The notes below the pieces were generated by a model, which was not told where the DNA came from, searched no databases, and saw nothing but the letters and a program-made list of their open reading frames with translations. Shown in pieces: positions 20,589 through 29,827 of a stretch of DNA of 64,000 bases. Every line of letters begins with the position of its first letter. Positions within the stretch are counted from its first letter, which is position 1. The DNA is from Phlegmacium glaucopus (Eukaryota > Basidiomycota > Agaricomycetes > Agaricales > Cortinariaceae). Made by a program: the position numbers and the translations under genes. The stretch spans positions 68,872 to 132,871 of the forward strand of contig MU130033.1 of NCBI GenBank assembly GCA_015039465.1, in the 5' to 3' direction.

Positions 20589-22764
20589 TTGGATCGCAGC
20601 AACTCCCGGGTTCTCTCTTGTATCATGGCAAATTCTTCCAGATACGTTTTCGTCGAGACAAATCCCAAGAGCTGGTTCATTGGGTCATGCCACGCCTCTC
20701 TTCCCTTCTCATCAGACGGAACGGCTATAGCTGGGACAACGGGCTGCAGTAGTGGCAAATTCGATTTCTGGGAGACAGCCACTGGCGCCGTTACCTCGTC
20801 ATTTAACGCCTGGTCATCTGTGGTCTTTTCACCAACTGACCCAAACATGGTCATCGTTGTTGGATTGAAGGGCATCCGAGCGATCAAGCGGGTTTCACCT
20901 GGAGCAGAGGTGTGGAACATATGGGGAGATGGTGTTTTCTATTTGACTCCACCTACGATCGCTGTCTTCGGATCTGACGGCAAGACCATTACCGTGCAAG
21001 GCGGTAATAGACGTCTTTATGAATTAGACCCAACTAACATTCCGTCTGTTCTCACGTATACTGAGATTTACGCTGTCCAGGCATCGAGTGTCGTCTACTG
21101 TCCACTTGTACCCAACTTGTTCATTGTTGGTCGCAACAATGGACAGCTGGACATCGTATCACACAGAGCCAAGGACAGGTCTAAGTTGCATTGCCGACTG
21201 ACCCCAGTCGGTTCTGTCAGGGTCTCTGCTTGCGCGTGGTCGCAGAACAGCAAATGGATTGCAACGGGCGACGATGTTGGTGACATCCGTCTTTGGAATA
21301 CAAGTGTTACGACTAGCGTCTCACTCGCGAGGATACTACCTCGGGATCGATCCAGCCCCATTACCTCCCTTATCTTTGTGCCGGACAGCACCGGACTCGT
21401 AATTCTTTGTGGTGGCCATCTTACTGTGTGGGATATTGCGAAAGGCGTATATGTTGCCAATTCTGGGTTGCCGGCTACGGCGATGAACATAGCGTTGGAC
21501 GGTCCTCGGAATCGCGTTGCCGTGGCCGTTAACGACAGGATCTCTCTATATGAGCTTAAGGTACCCCAGCAGACGCTACCACTCCAGCAGAAACTACCAC
21601 AGCAAATGTTACCGGGCTGTCAGAAGCCACTCCACAACAATCGCCAGACGGAAGTAAAACCTTCCATCCCATCCGAACTTGCAGAATTTGACATCACCAA
21701 CACGGTCATGAGATCGAAACCAGGCCCTTTTGTTAGCCTCTACTTCGATATTTACCGTGGTGTATGGAATTTCGACACACCCCGCCTTTTCCAGCATGTC
21801 GTCGCGATCAAGGCAGTACGTCCTGGCTTTAATCCACGCAGCAAGAGACAAGAAAGGCAGAAATTTGAAGATGTATGTAAATTTTAACTCTTATGCCATA
21901 TATCCATTCACATACTTAATTTTTACCTAGCGGCTCACCAAGTGTCTGACTACATGGACGAAATTGACACACGATAACCTCCTTCCGTTATCGGGTGTCA
22001 GTATGGACTTTGGTAGATTTCTCGCAATTGTTACATCGTGGATGATAAATGGTACGCATACAGTTGCAGTCTATTTGACTTTATGAAACATGACCCTTCT
22101 AATAGGTCTTTTAAGTGAATATATCAAATCGGAAGAGGAGTATGACAAAATGGAACTGGTCGTTGGCGTTGCCAGAGGCGTTGAGTACCTTCACTGTGAG
22201 TTATGTCCTGTTCTTTATATCCTCAGCAATTATATTCTCTTCCTCAGCGGAAGGCATTGTTCATTCGGATATACGAGGGGTATGTTCAATCAAGAATTAT
22301 AATGTTTGCAACGAAAACTGAAATTCATACTAGTCAAGTTTTTTGGTCGACGAGCTCGGAAAGTCTGGCTGACCCTGGCCTCCATTCTGTTCTCGCCGAC
22401 AGTCCTTTGATAGTTAGTGGGACAATGAATGTCCCATATCGCTGGATGGCACCGGAGTTATTGAAGAACTCATCAGCAAAAGCTACTTTCGTGACAGATG
22501 ACTTCCTTGGTATTTGTTTTCATATTCAAGTTGTTAGCATTATCATTGATGGGTTTCCTATAGGAAATCTTCACGGCGAGTGATCCGTTCGAAGGTGATA
22601 GCGACGCTCTGGTTCCAAGCCGGGTTCTTCAGAACCAACATCCCGACAGGCCCGTGGATGTTGGCGATGCGCTCTGGTCTCTGTGGGGTGAAGGATGGAA
22701 CAAGGACGCCGCGAAACGCCCAGACATGGAAAGCTATGTGAAGCGCTTGAATAAGTTGGTGTGA
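20589..22764 (+). CDS. WD40-repeat / protein-kinase fusion gene (possibly frame-broken in the kinase lobe)
   Basis: Exon 1 (20589-21872) encodes about 320 residues of WD40-like repeats (SGKFDFWETATGAV, GDDVGDIRLWNTS, GGHLTVWDIAKGVY), a Gln/Pro linker (QQTLPLQQKLPQQ), then DITNTVMRSKPGPF and a kinase N-lobe with VVAIKAVRPGF (VAIK lysine). Exons 21931-22051, 22106-22195 and 22248-22279 splice in frame with 50-60 base introns and give KLTHDNLLPLSGV, GVARGVEYLHSEGIVHSDIR. Exon 5 (from 22334) starts SFLVDELGK, but about 30 bases on the frame must change to reach LADPGL (in place of DFG) and RWMAPELL. The last exon (22564-22764) reads EIFTASDPFEG to MESYVKRL; its junction is also out of phase with my splice choice. 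Resembles TKL-type kinases expanded in mushrooms. Active or decayed is undecided. Confidence 0.65.
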
Positions 22765-22779
22765 ATGGAGTTTCATTTT

Positions 22780-23315
22780 GTTCCCAAATGTCCTAGTCTT
22801 TTGAAATTGGTGTGTTCCAAAGCATATCTTTCATCTTATCATAGCTAATTACTCACATGGGCTGGTTTATTTTCCACTGTGCTTCAGTATCATCATCATC
22901 TACAGGAAAATAGTGCTGTATTGCTGTTCACTTTCATAATGGATTCTCTTAAGTTAAAGGAATGTAATGAATGCAAGATTTGTGTGTTCTGAAATAATGA
23001 TTATTTTTTTTGTTTTCTTACTTTGTTATGCATATAGTGTTAACAAGCATAGCATGGAGATGAGACAATGAGTAGTAGTGCCTGAGCACTGAGCTTTAAG
23101 TGTCATTTTCAGTGAAAACCACATGAGCTAAGTATGATTATCAGAAATGGTAGTTTGGACTGTGTGGTTGAGACAAACATTGAACAATGGGGAGGTGGCC
23201 ATTGATGCATGGAGAAGAGAGGTAAAAAATACTCAATTTAATGTAAGGAACAGAGTTCATTCACACAAGCAAGCACATTGAGCATATGCTCGAAAGACCA
23301 CCTTGGAGATTGTCA
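22780..23315. other. AT-rich intergenic, no gene
   Basis: Only chance frames; nothing recognisable on either strand. Confidence 0.5.
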
Positions 23316-23323
23316 TGCGTGAC

Positions 23324-23874
23324 TAGTGTTTGGAAGTCCAGTTGCAGGACTGGAAAAAGACTGCAAAAAGACTGGACCAGACTGCAAAAGACCGGACCAG
23401 CAGTCCGGTTTTTTGGTTTTTGAGAAGCAAAGACTGGAAAAAGACCGGTCTTCGGTCCTAGGACCGGTCTGAACCGGTAGTTTTGTAGCCCCTATTTTTC
23501 CCTTTAAAACAAGATAAAGACCGTATTTATTGGTCAAATATTCACTGAGAAAAAAATAAAACAGTAAAAATGTACACAAAATAGTAGGAAACCAATAATA
23601 TCACCATAAAATTGTCAATTCCCAACGGAATTTAACGTTCTTGAGCTTATTCTAAAGGTATAGATCACATCTACATATTTGTCTGATGTTATATATGAAA
23701 ATATGACCGGTATTTGTCAAAAGTCCGGTCCAGGACTGCAAAAAACCGATGTGGACCAGTCCTAATCGGTCCAGTCCGGTCTTTTGACCTTCTAGAAGCT
23801 TAGTGGACTGGTTGCGGTCCCGGTCCTGTCCAAAAATACCAAAAAACCGGACTGGACCGGACTTCCAAACACTA
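23324..23874. mobile_element. Non-autonomous hAT MITE, family 2 (TSD TGCGTGAC)
   Basis: 551 bp with perfect 16-bp terminal inverted repeats TAGTGTTTGGAAGTCC / GGACTTCCAAACACTA and a perfect 8-bp target duplication TGCGTGAC (23316-23323 and 23875-23882). Subterminal regions are packed with GGACTGGACCGG / CCGGTCC-type motifs in both orientations, as expected for transposase binding sites. No ORF. The 8-bp duplication and TAG start fit hAT. Confidence 0.9.
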
Positions 23875-24197
23875 TGCGTGACTTGCCTGTTCTGGAAAAG
23901 TAACGCACAGGAAAAAGGAGTATGGGCAGGACTGGGCTTGTGTAAGAGAAAATGAAAATGAAGACATCCAAAAAGGAGCTAGCATGCTCTCAAAATTAAT
24001 TAAAGCAGAACAATTTTCTTAAAGATCAATAGCCAAGGGGGTTTCAGGATTATAATTAATCATATAGGGTTGAATTTTTTTTAAGGTAGCATAGGCTGGA
24101 CTAACTAACTATGTGTGGGAATAACATACTGAAAAAGGAAATTTATATGTTCAAATCATTGCACATCAACAAGCCAGCCATGTCAAGCTTCTCGCCT

Positions 24198-24520
24198 TCA
24201 TTTTCCCCCTTGCCCCTTGCCCCCGCTACTCTTGCAAGACTCGCAAACCCATCCAGGGATCCTGTGCTCAAGACCAACACACTCTAAATGATACTAGAGT
24301 AGATGAATTGTAAGTGAAACCATGCTGGCTTTGAGATTACTTGACTTACCCAAATTGTTTCACACCCTGCTTGTTTGCAGTTAATTGCGCACCCTTTTTT
24401 CTCCATCTCCTCAGCAGGTACTGGGTTTCCACAAATGCATTCGCTGATAAACTTCTGCTTTGGCACTCGATGGCACCCATCAGCAAACTTCAATTTTTGC
24501 CATAGTGAGTTATAGCAAAA
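24198..24520 (-). pseudogene. PHD-finger-like domain fragment (two exons)
   Basis: Exon 24520-24350 reads KLKFADGCHRVPKQKFISEC and CICGNPVPAEEM..GCAINCKQAGCETIW. A 56-base intron (GTAAGT..CTCTAG) leads to exon 24293-24198, YHLECVGLEHRIPGWVCESC followed by a Gly/Lys tail and TGA. The combined Cys/His spacing (C-x-C, C-x4-C, H-x2-C, C-x2-C) is PHD-like. The same architecture occurs in an Agaricomycete multi-copy family whose function I do not know. The upstream end is lost in the palindrome at 24501, so this is a fragment. Confidence 0.6.
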
Positions 24521-24614
24521 TATAGTAAAGTATAGCATGGGTCCCTATCTCTGTAGCACTACAGAGATAGGGACCCATGCTATACTTTACTATATTTTGC
24601 TATAACTCACTATG
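24501..24614. repeat. Perfect 56-bp-arm palindrome (hairpin MITE or inverted duplication)
   Basis: Arms 24501-24556 and 24559-24614 are exact reverse complements around the dinucleotide CA. The similarity continues outward with mismatches for about 35 more bases into coding-like sequence on both sides (minus LWQKLKFADG, plus YDKKSEFADA), so the inverted duplication is larger than the hairpin and includes gene sequence. Confidence 0.9.
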
Positions 24615-24722
24615 ACAAAAAATCAGAGTTTGCTGATGCCATCCTCGACCGCTGACTTCAACAAGTCCAGCTTCATCTTTGCCGTGATTGAGATTATTTC
24701 TTTGTCATTTCTTTGCATTTTC

Positions 24723-24989
24723 TCATGTCTTTTCATCACAAGCCTCTTCTGTTTTCTTCAGTTTGTTCTCATTGCAGGCCTTGCTGCCCTTGTGTTGCTT
24801 AAAATTTGGTATTCTGACTTTTCCTAATTGAACGGCTGTTTTGCAGTAGGGACAGATAACCGTCCCATCTTCTCTGATATCTGCTTCAGTCTGCCTTCCA
24901 GTTAGCTTCACATAATTGAAGTGGACCCTGAGACAGCTTACTGGGTCCTTCACATTGGTCATCAGGGGTCTGAAGGTTGGTGTTAACAT
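24723..24989 (-). pseudogene. Zinc-finger-like N-terminal fragment upstream of the PHD piece
   Basis: 88 codons reading VSCLRVHFNYVKLTGRQTEA and GTVICPYCKTAVQLGKVRIP, then NFKQHKGSKACNENKL: a C-x2-C ... H-x6-C arrangement like a single degenerate zinc finger. It continues in another frame toward KLDLLKSAVEDGISKL and a stop near 24615. Probably the N-terminal part of the same gene as the PHD fragment, with the palindrome sitting between the two. Confidence 0.45.
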
Positions 24990-26453
24990 TAATCGCTGAT
25001 TGGAAGCGTTTTGGACCGAAAAAGTAGGTAGGTTGAAAAAAAAATTAGCGGCCGGACAGCTAGACTAACTAACCAGCCCCATATGGCATTTCCAAATCTG
25101 GAAACTCCCTTGTCAATAGCACTAGAAAATTTCATTTTAAAATTTCCTTCACCCTACATATAAAAGTAGCATAAATTTACTGTAGAAAGAAAGTGGAAGA
25201 TCCCCACCCATTAGCTAGCCTCAGATTCATATTCATTCTCAAAAAGAGCCCTCAAAAATCTCTTTACTGCATTTTTCTTCAAAATAATGAACACATACAA
25301 TTTTGCAACTGCCTAAATTGTTAGTGTAATTGAACATCACGTGACTTAGATGCTTGTACCATCGGAAATTGACTTTCCGACTTACCCTCAAATCACACTT
25401 GCATTAACTAGGAGGACACAAAAAAAGGAGGGATTGGGAATAGGTGCTTATTGTTTATACATAACTGCAGACCATAGCCACTGGCCCACTGATACTATGG
25501 TTTTTTTTCCAGATCAAAGAGGCCCTTTATATTCTCAAGTGGCTGATGGCAACAGCACACAAATTGACCACAATGCAGAAGTTTTGGAACTCAGTTGAGA
25601 ACAGAGTTTCAACACACCTTTAGAAAATAATACATCCACATTATTGCCTTAGCATATATATACCATCAACTTTTTTTAGGTGATGTGAGATAGGAATGTG
25701 ACTTTTGATCTCCAGAAAATCATATACCCTCCAGTGCTTCCAGCAATTCGTGGGAATTGAGGACATTCAGTAAGTCATCTGGCATCAGATAATGTCTCTG
25801 TCATGAAGTACCAATCACCCCATAAATAAACACAGTATAATCCCTTTGGTGTAACTTTAGGAAAAATGTAATCAGAAATGACAAAACATTTCTAAAAATA
25901 AATTTTTCCATCAGAAACACCACCTGCTGCCAGCAGTGATAAGCAGGTACAGGTCAAGTCACCAAGTTTTATCATAATTTGACCATATAGCTTTATATGC
26001 CATTTTATGACTCCAGAGTGGATATCTTATTCCATAGCAGCTCAATTGTTCTAGTTATTTTTGAATTCTACTGTCTACCTACTCCAATGTGTATTTAAAT
26101 AATTTTAGCTAGAAAATCTTAACACAAGGATTGTAAGTTGTGCTTTTGAACACACATATCCAATTTCTCATTGTCATTTCACTAAGGCATGTGTGTACTG
26201 CTTGCTACATATGAGACAAGTGCATGAAATGATCTAGTCCACAGAAATACTGTCTCTGGTATTTGAAAAAATATGTATTCCCAGTGCTGGGTATTCAAGT
26301 GTCAGATTTCCCTATGCCAGGCAATTTTCTGCTCAAAAATGAATACAAATCTGTTTAATATCTTTAATATACTCTTTCTCCCATTTTTAAAAATATCTAC
26401 TGCCAGTGCCAGGTATTAAGGCTGATGCCAGAACCAGCCAGACCACTGGAACC
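24990..26453. other. AT-rich intergenic with gene-flank fragment
   Basis: No gene. 25680-25815 is a diverged copy of 20390-20515. 26290-26450 contains CCAGTGCC..GGTATT motifs resumed after the solo LTR at 26946 (CCAGTGTCAGCTTTC), so an older repeat was split by that insertion. Confidence 0.4.
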
Positions 26454-26945
26454 TGTTAGGGAAACTGCGGTACTGACTTAGTCAGACTAGCAGGGGATCC
26501 AAAGTTAATAATATTATAAGTAATATGTTACATCAACTCACCTAGCAGGGGATCCAAAGAGGAAAGGATAAGGATCCCTGCTAGGATGGTGGGGTATTTA
26601 AGTACTAATATGGACATAACAGAGATATGTAAATAAATAAAGAAATGATATGATAATAAAATAAATGAAAATGGTGTCATGTCAAAGATAAAATAAAATA
26701 ATAAAATAAGTTGAATTGGGATTGGGAGTTGGGCCAATTGAGAATCAGAAGTTGGGCTGGGGCCAATTGAGATTCAGGAGTTGAATTGGTCCAGTCAGGT
26801 TCATTGGTGAGGTGGAATGTACTGAGCTGTAGTTGGGTGTAGATTCAGGGATTGAATTGGGAGTTGGTTTGGGATTGGGACTAAGGTAGGGTTCGGGCCC
26901 GATCAGGAGTTGGTAGTTCGGTCGAAAGTCGGGTGTCCCCTAACA
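26454..26945 (-). mobile_element. Solo LTR of Ty3 family B (TSD GAACC)
   Basis: 492 bp from TGTTAGGGAAACTGCGG to GTGTCCCCTAACA with perfect GAACC on both sides (26449-26453, 26946-26950). Two CTAGCAGGGGATCC motifs as in the other family B LTRs. Confidence 0.9.
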
Positions 26946-27242
26946 GAACCCTCTCCAGTGTCAGCTTTCTCTATGCTATTGCAATTTTCCTGCTCAAAAA
27001 TGAATACAAAATGCATTTAATATCTTTAATTGGTGGTGGGCAACACCTGTCACCTGTGACATCTGGCTTGGCATGTGTCACACATGTGTCACACTTCAGA
27101 AAGTGAGACACTGACTTCCTCCTCTGTACAACACTCCCAGAGGGGAGTTTGAGTGATCTATATCCATATAAATAGGATGTGAATCAGATATAATAAATAA
27201 AATTTTATGAATGTATTGTTCCTGGATGTATGTTTCCCCAGC
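26946..27242. other. Possible LTR-like remnant, no gene
   Basis: Contains GTCACACATGTGTCACAC inverted motifs, a TATA-like CATATAAATAGG near 27165 and A-rich AATAAATAAAATTTT just after. This suggests an LTR promoter and polyA region, but no ends or target duplication could be fixed. Confidence 0.25.
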
Positions 27243-27405
27243 CAAATTGATGGCTGAAGCTTCTAAGGAATAGAACTCTTCAACAACTTGTTTATGAGAT
27301 TTGTTTTGGTGAGAAAATAAGCTATATTTATTTTCTCACCAAAACAAATCTCATAAACAAGTTGTTGAAGAGTTCTATTCCTTAGAAGCTTCAGCCATCA
27401 ATTTG
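27243..27405. repeat. Perfect 78-bp-arm hairpin
   Basis: Arms 27243-27320 and 27328-27405 are exact reverse complements around a 7-base loop GCTATAT. Outside the arms the flanks differ. No coding sequence. It directly precedes the 175-bp satellite. Confidence 0.9.
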
Positions 27406-28151
27406 ACTGGCATTGACTTGTTATCACTCATTTTATTAGGCTCAACATGTAAAATCAGAAGATTTAATTCCTGAGAAATGTTTAGGGTATATTTTAGAGC
27501 ATTTATTATCACCAAGATGAGTTACGGAAACTAGTTTATGAAGTGTTCTATAGGTTGGAAGTCTTAAACTTCATACTTTGTGTGAGAATTAACTGAAGAT
27601 CACTCATTTGTGAAGGGTTGAAGGCAGAATAACAAAATGTAACTCCTGAGAAATAATATGATACATAGTAGAGTAATCCTTGTTACCAGGATAGGTTGCA
27701 GAACCCAGTTTCTGAGGGGTTCTATAGGCTGGAAGTCTCAAAAATTGCAATTTAGCAGGGATTTGGGTGGAGTTTGCTCAATTGTAGGATTTAAAGTGTG
27801 AAATAAAATAATAAAACTCCTGAGAAATGTTTTTAATACACTATAGAGGTTTTTTGGTCACATAAATAGCTGCAGAGACTATTTTCTGAAGAGTTCTATA
27901 GGTTTGAAGTCACACAATTCACATTTTTAGGTGGGAATTGGCAGTAGCTCACTCATTTATAAGGGTCTGAACATGAAATAAAAACATTTAACTCCTGAGA
28001 AATGTTTATAATACATGGTAGAGCATTTTGTGTCAATAGGATGAGTTACAGAAACAAGTTTTAGAAGTGTTCTATAGGCTAGAAGTTGCCAAAACCACAT
28101 TTTTGCAAGGATTTAGCTGGAAACAGTTCATTTATAAGGATCTGGGAGCAA

Positions 28152-29167
28152 CAAGACTTTACACTCACCCACCAGTCCGATCGGAATCCGATCGGACTCT
28201 GAGTAATCCGATCGGAATCCGAGTAGTCCGAGTAAAAACATCAAAAGTCCGAGTTCAGTCCGAGTCAGTCCGAGTTCAGTCCGAGTTCAGTCCGAGTTCA
28301 GTCCGAGTTCAGTCCGAGCTGAGTCCGAGCTGAGTCCGAGTCCAAGTAATTTTTTACTTGGACTCGGACTCAGCTCGGACTCAGCTCGGACTGAACTCGG
28401 ACTGCATCAGGAAAAATGATTTTGACACCTTTAGTGCATCCTGGTGCATTGACCATCTGGATTAAATCACATCAGATCTGAGAAAATAGAGACCTACTAG
28501 CTACTTCTGTTAAGGTTTGGTTAAGGTTTGGTTAAGGTTTGGGTTAAGGTTTGGTTAGGGTTTTATTAAGGTTAGGGAGGTATATAGTTTCCATTCTGCT
28601 CAGATCTGCTCAGAATGCCTGCCAATCTGCTCAGATCTGATCAGATCTGGTGGATCACAGCAAAGACCTCAAATTTTCATATAGAATGTTTAACCGCTGC
28701 GTCCAGGAAAGTATTTTGCAATTTTCTCAATAAGGAGAGCTGCTATTAATATAATTTAAACATATTCAGGGTCCTAAAACAATTCTCTACCATCTTTAAA
28801 AAATTTCCTTTTTTGGAATCTTATGTAATCTACTCTGACCCACCATATGCTTGAAATCATGCTTATCTGTGATCATGTGACCAATGGTCTGTGTGGGAAG
28901 AGGACAAACATGGGTACAAACATGGGTACAAACAAGTAGTCTAAGCAATTTACTTGGACTAAGTCTGAGTAAGTCCGATCAGAATCCGATCAGAATCCGA
29001 TGACACACAGTCCGATCAGATTCCAAGTAGTCCGAGCAATTTACTCGGACTGAACTCGGACTGGGCTCGGACTCAAAACTTGAAAATGGCTGGTGCTCCA
29101 GCCAAATTTGAGTCCAATCGGACTGCTCGGAATCCGATCGGAATTAGTGGCTTAGTGTAAAGACCTC
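28152..29167 (-). mobile_element. hAT-like MITE family 1, copy 2 (TSD GGGAGCAA)
   Basis: 1016 bp with ends CAAGACTTTACACTCACCC and GGCTTAGTGTAAAGACCTC, flanked by perfect 8-bp GGGAGCAA (28144-28151, 29168-29175). Subterminal repeats of GTCCGAGTTCA and GATCAGAATCC. Opposite orientation to copy 1. It sits in the satellite and contains an extra 200-bp piece (about 28475-28672) ending GGTGGATCACAGCAAAGACCTC, the same terminus as copy 3, so a truncated copy is nested in it. Confidence 0.85.
28519..28585 (+). repeat. Degenerate TTAAGGTTTGG/TTAGGG-like run
   Basis: Five or so units of GGTTAAGGTTT with one TTAGGG and a terminal GTTAGGG. It superficially resembles a degenerate telomeric repeat but lies inside a MITE. 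Confidence 0.5.
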
Positions 29168-29827
29168 GGGAGCAAAATAAGATAAAATAACTACTGATAA
29201 ATGTACATATTAAAGCATTTTGAAACACCAAAACTAGTTATGGAAACCAGTTTCTGAAGTGTTCTAGTGGCTGGAAGTTGAAAAAATCACATTTTGGTAG
29301 GGATGTGGGTAGAAATTGCCCATTTATAAGGTCCTGAGTTTGCAATAAAATAAAATAACTGCTGAGAAATGTTTGTAATACATTGTAGAGAAATTTTAAT
29401 CATCAAAATATGTTGCAGAAATGAATAATTGAAGTGTTATATTGCTCAGAAGTTTCAGTGCACCAGATAGAGAGCACAGCCACCCCCAAAACAGTTGAAC
29501 CTGAACTCAACCTGAACTCATCCATGCATGCACCTCATGGCTTAGTATCTCTCTCCTCTTAACCACCACCTCCCTCTGAGCTGAACAAGCTTGAAGTTAT
29601 ATTCTGATTAACCCAACAGTAGCTTACCTCCAAAGCAAGTATTTAAGAGTTTAAAGATGTTCTATTTATAACTTATGAGATTCTGACAGGTGACATCATG
29701 CCTCCTAAGAAGACTACTGTCTCCAGGAAAGCTAATGCTCAGAAGGGTGCAAAAGTCTCAGAGGTTACCCCTCAGTTGGAAACAGATGTCTCTGATCTGC
29801 ATTCTGAGCTTGAGTCTGCCAACATAG

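Larger units (their letters stand above)
27410..29470. repeat. 175-bp tandem satellite, about six monomers
   Basis: The landmark CTCCTGAGAAATG-TTT starts near 27471, 27646, 27820 and 27995 (spacing 174-175), then resumes after a MITE insertion near 29194 and 29362. Other shared landmarks per monomer are AAGTGTTCTATAGG.TGGAAGT, CACATTTT..GGGATTTGG and CTCATTTATAAGGGTCTGA. Monomers differ at many sites, so the array is old. No protein. Confidence 0.8.
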
